From NCBI GenBank assembly GCA_003164255.1, contig PLST01000134.1, positions 1-11,737 on the forward strand: a stretch of DNA of 11,737 nt, in the 5' to 3' direction. Numbering within the stretch: the first letter of the stretch is position 1; each line of letters opens with the position of its first letter. Source of the DNA: Acidobacteriaceae bacterium (GTDB lineage: Bacteria > Acidobacteriota > Terriglobia > Terriglobales > Acidobacteriaceae). A program made the translations under genes and the position numbers. The notes beneath the pieces are model-generated. The model was given only the letters and a program-made list of their open reading frames with translations. It was not told the origin of the DNA and made no database searches. This document shows, one piece after another, positions 1-6,777 of this stretch.

Positions 1-526
1 TAGGATAGCCCTGCATCAGCCCTTCGCCGTCCACTTGCGTGTAGAGGAACGCGCTCACGAAGGGCGCCAGCTGCGGCATGGCATCGTCCGGTGGCAGCTC
101 CACCTTGGCCTTCCATCCCTTCACAGCAATGCGGCCGTTCTTCGTATCGATTCCGGCCACCACGCGGTCCGCTCCCACGCTTGCGGCCAGTTCGGCGGCA
201 AACTTGGTGCGCACGCCTCCAGCTTCAGTAAACAGTGCCGACCCGATGATCACGCGCTTCGCACCAGCATCGAGCACCTGTTGTGCACGCTCAATCGTGT
301 GGATTCCGCCGCCCGCCTGCACGGGCAATCGCTTCGCAATCTGCGCGACGAGCTCCGAATTGTCGCCCTGCCGCATTGCCGCGTCCAGATCGATCAACTG
401 CACCAGTGGAAATTTTGAAAATTTCTCGATCCAGTATTCAAAGTCGTCGAAGGCAAGACGCAGTTTCTCGCCCTGCACAAGCTGAACAATGCGCCCGCCC
501 AGCAAATCAATTGAAGGAATCAGCAT
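1..526 (-). CDS. hisA: HisA, phosphoribosylformimino-5-aminoimidazole carboxamide ribotide isomerase (partial, 3' end missing)
   Basis: HisA is the (beta/alpha)8-barrel isomerase (ProFAR to PRFAR) that feeds the HisHF synthase. The first 175 residues are visible; about 60-70 C-terminal residues lie beyond the left edge. Seen: the opening MLIPSIDLLGGRIVQLVQG with catalytic-type Asp7, the first phosphate-binding loop AGGGI at 71-75, and GIDTKNGRIAVKGW with Asp127, which aligns with the second catalytic Asp of Thermotoga HisA. The loop after the next strand reads YTQVDGEGL (162-170). Most bacterial HisA proteins have a T-x-x-x-x-DG pattern there, so a Glu (168) seems to replace the usual Asp. 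That recalls the VD-x-EG motif I remember from plant and fungal HIS6-type enzymes, so this is probably a divergent HisA lineage. The ATG at 526 overlaps the hisF stop by 7 bases (ATGCTGA), which implies translational coupling. It is the last visible gene of the operon. Confidence 0.93.
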   Translation of the reverse strand, partial: MLIPSIDLLGGRIVQLVQGEKLRLAFDDFEYWIEKFSKFPLVQLIDLDAAMRQGDNSELVAQIAKRLPVQAGGGIHTIERAQQVLDAGAKRVIIGSALFTEAGGVRTKFAAELAASVGADRVVAGIDTKNGRIAVKGWKAKVELPPDDAMPQLAPFVSAFLYTQVDGEGLMQGYP

Positions 527-1299
527 GGCAACCTCACAGACACGCCGGCCTTTGCCAGCTCTTCTTTGAGCGAACGCGCGCTCGAAATGCCGAAGTGAAA
601 AATGCTCGCAGCGAGAGCAGCGTCTGCCCTGCCGCGTCCGAACACATCGGCGAAATGATCGACCGTTCCAGCGCCTCCCGAAGCAATCACCGGAATCCCG
701 ACCGCCTCGCTTACCGACGCAGTCAGTTCGCAATCGAATCCTGCGCGCGTACCATCCGAATCCATCGACGTCAGCAGAATCTCGCCGGCCCCGCGCTGTT
801 CGGCCTCGCGCGCCCACTCCACCACGCGCCGTCCGGTCGGCTTGCGTCCGCCCTGAACAAAAACTTCTGCGTCACGCACCGGGTCTTTGGCCTTCGGGTC
901 ACGCCTTGCGTCAATCGCAACCACCACAGCCTGTGCGCCGAAGCTGCGGCCGATAGCATCAATGAGCATCGGGTCCTTGAGCGCTGCCGAGTTCACGCTT
1001 ACCTTGTCGGCGCCGGCCTCAAACACCTGAGCTGCATCATCCGCAGTACGGATTCCTCCACCCACACAGAAGGGGACGAAGAGCTCGCGCGCGGTCCGCC
1101 GCACTGTATCGAGCAGCGTTTGCCGCCCCTCGTGGGTAGCCGTAATATCCAGCAGCACAATCTCGTCCGCGCCTTCGCGCGCATGCCGCGCCGCCTGGGT
1201 CGCGGGATCGCCCGCGTCCACCAGATCGACAAACTGCACGCCCTTCACAACACGTCCGCCGTGCACATCGAGGCACGCGATGATTCTCTTGGTAATCAC
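520..1299 (-). CDS. hisF: HisF, cyclase subunit of imidazole glycerol phosphate synthase
   Basis: HisF is the synthase/cyclase half of IGP synthase. It uses ammonia channelled from HisH to convert PRFAR into imidazole glycerol phosphate and AICAR. The 259-residue length is normal. Visible signatures are KRIIACLDV with catalytic Asp11, VGGGIR at 79-84 (phosphate site), VNSAAL at 102-107, AIDAR with catalytic Asp130, LLTSMDSDGT near 175-184 and the second phosphate loop ASGGAGT in the C-terminal half. The start codon is GTG at 1299, fixed by a strong Shine-Dalgarno AAGGAGG four bases upstream and by the 4-base GTGA overlap with the hisH stop. The hisH-hisF adjacency fits the obligate HisHF heterodimer. 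The protein ends in Cys immediately before the hisA overlap. Confidence 0.98.
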   Translation of the reverse strand: MITKRIIACLDVHGGRVVKGVQFVDLVDAGDPATQAARHAREGADEIVLLDITATHEGRQTLLDTVRRTARELFVPFCVGGGIRTADDAAQVFEAGADKVSVNSAALKDPMLIDAIGRSFGAQAVVVAIDARRDPKAKDPVRDAEVFVQGGRKPTGRRVVEWAREAEQRGAGEILLTSMDSDGTRAGFDCELTASVSEAVGIPVIASGGAGTVDHFADVFGRGRADAALAASIFHFGISSARSLKEELAKAGVSVRLPC

Positions 1300-1913
1300 T
1301 CGGCCTCCTTCGCCTGCATCTCCAGAAAATTGCTCAAAATCTTCAACCCTGTAGCGCCTGATTTTTCCGGATGAAATTGCACGCCCATCACATTCCCGCG
1401 CTCAACTGCCGCGGCGAATGGCTCGATGTAAGAGGTCGTTGCCGCTGTATCGCCCGTGACCGGCCCCTTGTACGAATGCGTGAAGTACACGTATTCGCCA
1501 GGCTCCACGCCCGCAAGCAATCGCGAGCCATTCTTCACTTCGAGCGAGTTCCAGCCCACGTGCGGCACCTTCTCTGAGCTTTCAGCAAACCGCGTACACG
1601 GCTCCGCGAAATGCCCAAGCCCCGGCTGTTGCGGGGCCTCGCTCGATCCCGCATAGAGCCACTGCATTCCGACGCAAATGCCGAGAAAAGGAACGCCCCG
1701 CGCAATCGCCGCGCGAATTGCGGCCGTCAACCCGGTCGCATCCAGGCGTTCGGTCGCCTGAAAGTGGCCTACACCCGGCAACACAATGCGCTCAGCCCGC
1801 TCGACGAGAGACAGATCGTCATCCGTCACAATCGGCTCAGCGCCCAAGTGCCGCAGCGCCTTCAGGACGCTGGTCAAATTACCCGCCTTGTAATCGATCA
1901 CTAATACGCGCAT
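1296..1913 (-). CDS. hisH: HisH, glutamine amidotransferase subunit of imidazole glycerol phosphate synthase
   Basis: HisH is a class I glutaminase that supplies ammonia to HisF. At 205 residues it is of normal family length. The triad is complete: nucleophile Cys80 in GICVGMQ, and His181 and Glu183 in VQFHPEKSG. The early motif IDYKAGNLTSV (6-16), the oxyanion-region PGVGHF (46-51) and VPHVGWN (116-122) are also typical of HisH. The ATG at 1913 shares one base with the hisB stop codon (TAATG), and the gene overlaps hisF by 4 bases. The only plausible ribosome binding site, AAAGGGA, forms one arm of a small hairpin (1915-1928), so initiation probably depends on ribosomes finishing hisB. Confidence 0.98.
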   Translation of the reverse strand: MRVLVIDYKAGNLTSVLKALRHLGAEPIVTDDDLSLVERAERIVLPGVGHFQATERLDATGLTAAIRAAIARGVPFLGICVGMQWLYAGSSEAPQQPGLGHFAEPCTRFAESSEKVPHVGWNSLEVKNGSRLLAGVEPGEYVYFTHSYKGPVTGDTAATTSYIEPFAAAVERGNVMGVQFHPEKSGATGLKILSNFLEMQAKEAE

Positions 1914-2548
1914 TAAAGGAGTCCCTTTGTCGACGGCAGCATCTCGCCCAACTGCTTGTCGCGCGAGCAGGCCACTCGCAGCGCCCGGGCAAACGCCTTG
2001 AAAATCGCCTCGATCTTGTGATGATTTGAGCGGCCGTACATCGTCTTCACATGCACATTGGCCCGCGCACCACGCGCAAAGCCCTCAAAGAAGTCGGCAA
2101 CCAATTCGGTCTGCAGGTCGCCCACCAGCCGCGTCCGCACCTTGGTGTCGACAGCGAATGCCGCGCGCCCGCTCATGTCTACGGCGGCAATTGCGAGCGT
2201 CTCGTCCATTGGCATCAGAAAATACCCGGCGCGAAGAATACCGCGCTTGTCACCGAGAGCGCGATCGAAGGCCTCGCCCAGCGCAATCCCCACGTCCTCC
2301 ACGGTGTGATGCTGGTCCACATCGAGATCGCCGTCGCACTTGAGCTCAAGATTGAAGGCGCCATGACGTGTGAACAGTTCAAGCATGTGGTCAAAAAACC
2401 GAATGCCAGTGGAGACCTTGTACTGCCCGCTGCCTTCGATGGTGAGTTGAAGATCGATGCGGGTTTCAGCAGTGTGGCGCACCACAACAGCGGTGCGGCA
2501 GCCTTTGTCTCCAGCCTTAGTAGTCGGCGTCTTCTTCTTTGTCGTCAT
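1913..2548 (-). CDS. hisB: HisB (monofunctional), imidazoleglycerol-phosphate dehydratase
   Basis: This enzyme dehydrates imidazole glycerol phosphate to imidazole acetol phosphate. The 211-residue protein is the monofunctional type: it has only the dehydratase fold and no N-terminal HAD phosphatase, unlike enterobacterial HisB. The manganese-site signatures are present: FFDHMLELF (51-59), DVDQHHTVEDVG (76-87, with His80, His81, Glu84 and Asp85) and SNHHKIEA (174-181). A Lys/Thr-rich head of about 16 residues precedes the conserved core and may be disordered. The ATG at 2548 overlaps the hisC stop in the ATGA form. Because the phosphatase half is absent, histidinol-phosphate phosphatase must be encoded elsewhere. 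Confidence 0.98.
   Translation of the reverse strand: MTTKKKTPTTKAGDKGCRTAVVVRHTAETRIDLQLTIEGSGQYKVSTGIRFFDHMLELFTRHGAFNLELKCDGDLDVDQHHTVEDVGIALGEAFDRALGDKRGILRAGYFLMPMDETLAIAAVDMSGRAAFAVDTKVRTRLVGDLQTELVADFFEGFARGARANVHVKTMYGRSNHHKIEAIFKAFARALRVACSRDKQLGEMLPSTKGLL
1915..1928 (-). promoter_or_regulatory. Small hairpin sequestering the hisH ribosome binding site
   Basis: On the minus strand AAAGG-GACT-CCTTT forms a perfect 5-bp stem immediately before the hisH ATG, within the last codons of hisB. The 5' arm holds the only purine-rich Shine-Dalgarno candidate (AAAGGGA). The structure fits translational coupling, with hisB ribosomes opening the site. The stem is short and AT-rich at its base, so the effect is an inference. 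Confidence 0.3.
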
Positions 2549-3642
2549 TGCTTGTCTCTTTCACCTCTGATCACGGCCAGCGAAGAATGCAGAGCGGGAA
2601 TCGCCTGTCTCATCTGCTCGCGCGTTCCAATCGTGATGCGCACCAGTCCGTCGCATCCCGGATCGCTGGATCGGTCGCGGACCAGAACGCCCGCATCGCG
2701 CATCAGCCGCACGAACTCTTCATGCTTGGCACCAATTTCGACCAGAACAAAGTTCGCGCGGCTTGGCCAGCGCCTCACGCCGGCCACATCAAGAACGGCC
2801 TCGAACTCGCCGCGGGCCGTCAGCACTTCGCCCACGTACCAATCCAGATATTCCGTGTCATCGAGCGCGGGCGGCAGACAAGCCAGCGCCAGCGAGTTCA
2901 CGCTATACGGCGACAGCACCCGCCGAACCCATCGCATCAGTTCCACCGGACCGGCGAGCAAGCCAAGCCGCAATCCGGCCAATCCGTAGGCCTTTGAGAA
3001 TGTCCGCGCCACCACCAGGTTGGGTACCGTTCCCACCAGGTCCATCAACGTCTCGCCGTGGAAGTGGTAGTAGGCCTCATCTACCAGCAGCACAGCGTGG
3101 GGCGCGCGTTCGGCAAGCGCAAGCAGTTGCTCCCGCGTCGCCACCGAACCCGCCGGGCTGTTGGGATTAGCGATAGCGATGATCTTGGTGCGCGGCGTAA
3201 TCGCAGCCAGCAGCCGCTCGAATGGAAACGCTAGATCTTCGGCAGCCTGAACAGCAACGATGCGCGCATCGGTCGCCGACGCATACACCTCGTACATCGT
3301 GTACGTCGGCACAGGCAGCAAAAGCTCGTCGCCCGCTTCAAGAAACGTCTCGAACAAAACGTGAATTGCCTCGTCCACGCCGTTGGTCAGCGCCAACTGC
3401 TCTGCCTTTACGCCAACGTGCGCGGCCACAATCGCTTCTACCGGTTCGCGCTCCGGATAGCGCGTGAGCGCGCCGGCAGAGATCTGTCCGAGCACGTCGC
3501 GCACCTTCGGCGAGCACGCGAGCGTGTTCTCGTTGAAGTCAAGTCGCAGCGCATCGCGGCAACCGAGCGGCGGGTGATACTCCTTCATCGCCTGCACGCG
3601 CACGCGTGGTGCGGGGTTCTGCGTCTTCACAGCATCAGCCAC
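2545..3642 (-). CDS. hisC: HisC, histidinol-phosphate aminotransferase
   Basis: HisC is a PLP-dependent fold-type I aminotransferase that converts imidazole acetol phosphate and glutamate to histidinol phosphate. The 365 residues match the family. Seen: LDFNEN at 34-39 (substrate end), LTNGVDEAI at 85-93, NPNSPAG at 159-165, DEAYY at 188-192 (PLP ring Asp188, Tyr191), and FSKAYGLAGLRLG with Schiff-base Lys217 and phosphate-binding Arg225. RITIGT near the C-terminus carries the carboxylate-binding Arg. The start is GTG at 3642, four bases after a full Shine-Dalgarno AAAGGAGGT (3646-3654). It lies inside the end of hisD, overlapping by 8 bases; the stop overlaps hisB by 4. Confidence 0.98.
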   Translation of the reverse strand: MADAVKTQNPAPRVRVQAMKEYHPPLGCRDALRLDFNENTLACSPKVRDVLGQISAGALTRYPEREPVEAIVAAHVGVKAEQLALTNGVDEAIHVLFETFLEAGDELLLPVPTYTMYEVYASATDARIVAVQAAEDLAFPFERLLAAITPRTKIIAIANPNSPAGSVATREQLLALAERAPHAVLLVDEAYYHFHGETLMDLVGTVPNLVVARTFSKAYGLAGLRLGLLAGPVELMRWVRRVLSPYSVNSLALACLPPALDDTEYLDWYVGEVLTARGEFEAVLDVAGVRRWPSRANFVLVEIGAKHEEFVRLMRDAGVLVRDRSSDPGCDGLVRITIGTREQMRQAIPALHSSLAVIRGERDKQ

Positions 3643-4966
3643 GAGACCTCCTTTGCCGGCGCCTGGCTCTCACCTTCTGCGACGCAAGCCGCGTCTGCCG
3701 CCCCGCAGGTGTGAGCCGCACGCGAATCGCTTCCGCATGCCCAACCAGCCCTTCCGCCACTGCAAGCAGTGCCGCCTTCGGGCCAAGCGCACGAATTCCT
3801 TCGATTGAATACTCTTGAACGGTGATCAGCTTCACAAAGTCATACACGCTCAACCCGCCGCGTACACGCGCCATGCCGCCTGTCGGCAGCGTGTGATTGG
3901 GACCGGAGATGTAGTCGCCCATTGGCTGCGCAGACCAGCGCCCAACGAACACCGATCCCGCGTTCTCGATCCATTTCAAATCGGTTCTCGCATCCACGGT
4001 CAGGTGCTCCGGCGCAAGCTTGTTAGTGATCGCGCGCGCCTCTTCCACACTTCTCGCAACAATCACCAATCCATTTCGATCAAGCGCCTCGCGAGCCACA
4101 GCATTTTCCCGGCTGCGGACTTTTGCCTCCGCTATGACTGCTTGTGCGAGATCCCTGCGTGTGGTGATGAAGATTGCCAACGCTTCGGGATCGTGCTCAG
4201 CCTGCGCCACAAGGTCTGAAGCGATATCCCGCGCATGGCCGTTTTCACTGGTGACCACAATCTCCGTCGGCCCTGCCAGCATGTCGATGGCGCAATCGAA
4301 GGCCACCAGCCGCTTTGCAGCCGTGACATACAAGTTGCCCGGTCCCACGATCTTGTCTACGCGCGGCACGGTTGGGGTTCCGTAGGCTAGCGCGGCCACA
4401 GCGTGTGCGCCGCCCAGCCGGTAGAACTCTTTCACGCCAAGTAAATGCGCGGCGGCCAGCGTTTCAAGCGCGGGCTTTGGAGAGACGGCAACAATGCGCT
4501 TGACGCCCGCCACCTGCGCGGGAATCGCCGTCATCAGCAGCGTTGAAGGTAGCGGATGCCTGCCGCTTGGCACGTAGCAACCCACGGACCCAAGCGGCCG
4601 CACAAGTTGGCCGGTGCTCAAACCCCGGAGCGGAGACGAACTCCACGAAGCCGGCATCTGCTTCCTGGCAAACGTACGAATCTGCTTCGCGGCCGTCGAC
4701 AGAGCATCGCGCAACTCCGGGCTAACCGACTTCCACGCCGCGGCCATCTCCTGCTCGGTCACCCGCACACAATCAGCGCCTGCCAGGCCATCAAATTGCG
4801 CAGCGTACTTGAGCAGCGCACGATCGCCTCGGCTGCGCACATCGGTCACAATGCGTCGGACAGTTGGCAGCACAGTGTCCAGTGCCGCCCCACCGCGCCG
4901 TTCCAGCGCGGCAAGGACTTCATGCGTCTGTGCCGCGCCCCGTCCTCTTGTACTGATCAGCTTCAT
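3635..4966 (-). CDS. hisD: HisD, histidinol dehydrogenase
   Basis: HisD is a zinc-dependent, NAD-linked four-electron dehydrogenase that performs the last two oxidations, histidinol to histidine. At 443 residues it is slightly longer than usual. All zinc and catalytic residues are visible: Gln255 and His258 in AQAEHD, Glu320 and His321 in APEHL (catalytic pair), Asp351 in GDYISGPNHTLPT, and His410 in VGHAEAIRVR. VGPGNLYVTAAKR (207-219) and MLAGPTEIVV (229-238) are family signatures. After His410 the chain runs on to a strongly basic tail (about residues 430-443, rich in Arg). Its last codons double as the hisC Shine-Dalgarno, so the tail may reflect that overlap. The ATG at 4966 has a GAGGGA site five bases upstream. 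Confidence 0.98.
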   Translation of the reverse strand: MKLISTRGRGAAQTHEVLAALERRGGAALDTVLPTVRRIVTDVRSRGDRALLKYAAQFDGLAGADCVRVTEQEMAAAWKSVSPELRDALSTAAKQIRTFARKQMPASWSSSPLRGLSTGQLVRPLGSVGCYVPSGRHPLPSTLLMTAIPAQVAGVKRIVAVSPKPALETLAAAHLLGVKEFYRLGGAHAVAALAYGTPTVPRVDKIVGPGNLYVTAAKRLVAFDCAIDMLAGPTEIVVTSENGHARDIASDLVAQAEHDPEALAIFITTRRDLAQAVIAEAKVRSRENAVAREALDRNGLVIVARSVEEARAITNKLAPEHLTVDARTDLKWIENAGSVFVGRWSAQPMGDYISGPNHTLPTGGMARVRGGLSVYDFVKLITVQEYSIEGIRALGPKAALLAVAEGLVGHAEAIRVRLTPAGRQTRLASQKVRARRRQRRSRG

Positions 4967-5001
4967 CGTTCCCTCAGGGGCTAACGCCCATATCGTTCTC
5001 C

Positions 5002-5018
5002 AAAAATGCGCTTGCGCA
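5002..5018 (-). terminator. Weak terminator-like hairpin between the GIY-YIG-like gene and hisD
   Basis: Minus strand TGCG-CAAG-CGCA followed directly by five T residues, in the 60-base gap after the GIY-YIG-like stop and before hisD. The stem is only 4 bp, though GC-rich and closed by a tetraloop, so at most a partial terminator or pause site is expected. If active it would lower hisD-hisA expression relative to hisI-hisG. Confidence 0.22.
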
Positions 5019-5026
5019 ACATTGGT

Positions 5027-5368
5027 TCAGGGCAAAGGTTGTGCGCTCAACTGAGTAAGCCAGTTCTTCTTTTGTTCTTTGAGCAGGTCGTCCACCTCCA
5101 TAGGGTGGATGTCCTCATCGATTCCGACGAGGATCTCATATTCAAAAGCCGACTCGCCTTGCTCGTTCCATTCATCCTGTAGAGATCTTTCACGGTGCAA
5201 TCCATTGCGCAGGGTAAACCAGCTCCCGTTCTTTGTGGCGTCGAGATTCCGCGAAACCCCAACCCAGACGCGTGCAGTGGCGGTGCAGCGGATGGCATAC
5301 GCCCCGAGAAGCGGCTTCCGTTCCTTGTACTGCCTGATGGCTTCTTTTCTCGATTCCTTTGAAGGCAT
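5027..5368 (-). CDS. Small GIY-YIG-fold protein of unknown role, inside the his operon
   Basis: A 113-residue soluble protein. The core resembles small stand-alone GIY-YIG domain proteins: LLGAYAIR (20-27, GAY in place of GIY), VWVGVSRNL (34-42, WVG in place of YIG), LHRERSLQDEWNEQGESAFEYEIL (57-80, with the W-x-x-x-G-x-x-x-F-x-x-x-I/V-L pattern and Glu76/Glu78), then an acidic C-terminal helix with EVDDLLKEQKKNWL. The Arg normally found in the helix after YIG is not obvious, since DATKNGSW sits there, so nuclease activity is uncertain. It lies in the hisG-hisD gap, same strand. The ATG at 5368 follows GAGGG at a good distance, and a candidate promoter lies just upstream. It has no known role in histidine synthesis. 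It may be an insertion into the operon or a passenger using it. Confidence 0.72.
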   Translation of the reverse strand: MPSKESRKEAIRQYKERKPLLGAYAIRCTATARVWVGVSRNLDATKNGSWFTLRNGLHRERSLQDEWNEQGESAFEYEILVGIDEDIHPMEVDDLLKEQKKNWLTQLSAQPLP

Positions 5369-5423
5369 TTCAATCCCTCATTCCTTGAATCCGGGTTGCG
5401 TGCGTGGCACCAGTCCTTCGGTC

Positions 5424-5452
5424 AATAAAGGCGGGGCAAAGACCTGTGACAA
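5424..5452 (-). promoter_or_regulatory. Candidate internal sigma70-type promoter in the hisG-hisD gap
   Basis: On the minus strand TTGTCA (5452-5447, 5 of 6 to consensus) and TTTATT (5429-5424, 4 of 6) are separated by exactly 17 bases. Transcription would begin near 5417, about 50 bases before the GIY-YIG-like ATG, and could serve that gene and hisDCBHFA independently of the attenuator. It lies in the only gap of more than 100 bases inside the operon (5369-5472). Confidence 0.4.
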
Positions 5453-5472
5453 GGCTTACACCCGCACCATAC

Positions 5473-6348
5473 TTACAGCACGACCTTGTTCAGGGGATAC
5501 TCAACAATGCCTGTTGCCCGCGCGGCCTTAAGCCGAGGAATCACGTCGCGAGCCGTACGCTCATCCACAATCGTGTTCACTGCAACCCACTCCGAGTTGC
5601 TCAACTGCGAAATGGTCGGCGAGTTCAACGCAGGCAAAACCGCCAGCGCCGCTTCCAGGTCAGAGCGCTTTACGTTCAGCATCAGCCCCACCTGCGATTG
5701 CGCATCGATTGCCCCACGCAGCATCAGGGCGATCTGTTCCAGCTTCTCGCGCTTCCAAGGATCAGCCATTGCCTTCTTGCCTGCGATCAGGTGCGTCTCG
5801 CTCTCCATCACTGTGTCGATGATCTTCAGATGATTGGCCTTCAGCGAGCTTCCCGTCTCAGTCACCTCGACAATGGCGTCGGCCAGCATCGGCGGCTTCA
5901 CTTCGGTTGCGCCCCAGCTGAACTCCACCTTGACATTCACGCCCTTTGAGGCGAAGTAGCGCTTGCTCACTTCCACCAGTTCGGTTGCGATGATTTTGCC
6001 TTCCAGATCTTCGGCCTTCTCAAAGCCGCTGCCTTCGGGCACGGCGAGAACCCAGCGCACCTTTCGGCGGCTCTGCTTGGCATAGGTCAGCGTGGTCACG
6101 CTGGCCACATCGAGTCCGCTCTCCACGACCCAGTCAATGCCCGTCAATCCCGCATCGAGCACGCCGTGGTCAACATAGCGCGCCATCTCCTGGGCGCGGA
6201 TCAGCATGCACTCAATTTCGCCGTCGTCGATCGACGGAAAATAAGAACGCCCGTCCGCGTAGATATTCCATCCCGCGCGCTTGAACAATGCGATAGTCGC
6301 GTCCTGCAAGCTGCCTTTGGGAATGCCGAGTCTCAGTTTATTAGCCAC
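5473..6348 (-). CDS. hisG: HisG (long form), ATP phosphoribosyltransferase
   Basis: HisG catalyses the committed first step, ATP plus PRPP to phosphoribosyl-ATP. I place the start at GTG 6348. It follows a perfect GGAGG with a 6-base spacer and leads straight into LRLGIPKGSLQ, giving 291 residues. An ATG at 6378 would add ten basic residues (RKRRP) unlike the family and lengthen the hisI overlap. Seen: IPKGSL (9-14), GLTGIDWV (67-74), and the PRPP loop EVTETGSSLKAN (161-172). Residues from about 215 form the extra C-terminal ACT-like domain, ending GIVEYPLNKVV. The family's long form is a hexamer inhibited by histidine at this domain and does not require HisZ. The gene overlaps hisI by 8 bases. 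Confidence 0.97.
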   Translation of the reverse strand: MANKLRLGIPKGSLQDATIALFKRAGWNIYADGRSYFPSIDDGEIECMLIRAQEMARYVDHGVLDAGLTGIDWVVESGLDVASVTTLTYAKQSRRKVRWVLAVPEGSGFEKAEDLEGKIIATELVEVSKRYFASKGVNVKVEFSWGATEVKPPMLADAIVEVTETGSSLKANHLKIIDTVMESETHLIAGKKAMADPWKREKLEQIALMLRGAIDAQSQVGLMLNVKRSDLEAALAVLPALNSPTISQLSNSEWVAVNTIVDERTARDVIPRLKAARATGIVEYPLNKVVL

Positions 6349-6709
6349 GTGCGGCCTCCGTTTCCTTGTCGAGTGCAAGCGCCTTGGTAAAGCAGCTTAC
6401 CGTGCCCTCGTGGCACACCAGCCCGTCGCCTTCAACTACCACGCGGAAAAGCAGCGTGTCGTTGTCACAGTCGGTCGCGGCTGAAACCACGCGCAGACGA
6501 TTACCGCTCGTCTCGCCTTTCATCCAGAGCTTCTGGCGCGTTCGGCTCCAGAAGGTTACAAATCCGCTCTCCAGCGTCTTGGCATAGCTGACGGGATTCA
6601 AGAAACCCAGCATCAGCACTTCTCCGGTATTCGCATCCTGCACGATCCCGGGTACAAGCCCATCCATCTTTTCAAAATCGATTGCCGCGTTTTCGCTGCC
6701 CATCTTCAT
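6341..6709 (-). CDS. hisI: HisI, phosphoribosyl-AMP cyclohydrolase (no HisE domain)
   Basis: This zinc enzyme opens the adenine ring of phosphoribosyl-AMP, the third step. The 122-residue protein contains only the cyclohydrolase domain. Seen: VLMLGFLN (31-38), FWSRTRQKLWMKGETSGN (53-70), the metal cluster DCDND (80-84; Asp80, Cys81, Asp82, Asp84) and CHEGTVSCF (99-107; Cys99, Cys106). Thus all three zinc cysteines and the magnesium aspartates are retained. The bifunctional HisIE tail is absent, so the pyrophosphohydrolase must be a separate gene outside the window. Two starts are possible, ATG 6709 and ATG 6703. The second has the better-spaced AGGA, and only two residues differ. It is the first structural gene after the attenuator, 37 bases beyond the terminator U-tract. 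Confidence 0.96.
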   Translation of the reverse strand: MKMGSENAAIDFEKMDGLVPGIVQDANTGEVLMLGFLNPVSYAKTLESGFVTFWSRTRQKLWMKGETSGNRLRVVSAATDCDNDTLLFRVVVEGDGLVCHEGTVSCFTKALALDKETEAARG

Positions 6710-6746
6710 CCTGTCTCTTTTCCTCAGATTGGTGCTTCAAGACACT

Positions 6747-6777
6747 AAAAAACCCGCTGGCGTCTGTCGCCGGCGGG
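6747..6777 (-). terminator. Intrinsic terminator of the his attenuator (arms 3 and 4)
   Basis: On the minus strand CCCGCCGGCG (6777-6768), loop ACAGA, CGCCAGCGGG (6762-6753), then TTTTTT (6752-6747). The stem pairs 9 of 10 positions with one C-A mismatch and is very GC-rich, a textbook Rho-independent terminator. It sits between the histidine-rich leader ORF and hisI with no gene ending just before it apart from the leader. Its 5' arm is also complementary to an upstream segment (6826-6837), so it can be disrupted. Confidence 0.9.

Noticed and set aside
283..1374. Long plus-strand open frame of 363 codons opposite hisF and hisA
   Set aside because: It is antisense to hisF, whose catalytic motifs are complete. 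The predicted product is Arg/His/Ala-rich with no domain, typical of a GC-rich shadow frame.
2051..2989. Plus-strand open frame of 312 codons opposite hisB and hisC
   Set aside because: It is antisense to two well-supported overlapping his genes. It has low-complexity Ser/Arg composition and no recognisable family.
6166..6587. Short plus-strand frames opposite hisG and hisI
   Set aside because: Shadow frames of conserved enzymes with no ribosome binding site or conserved motif.
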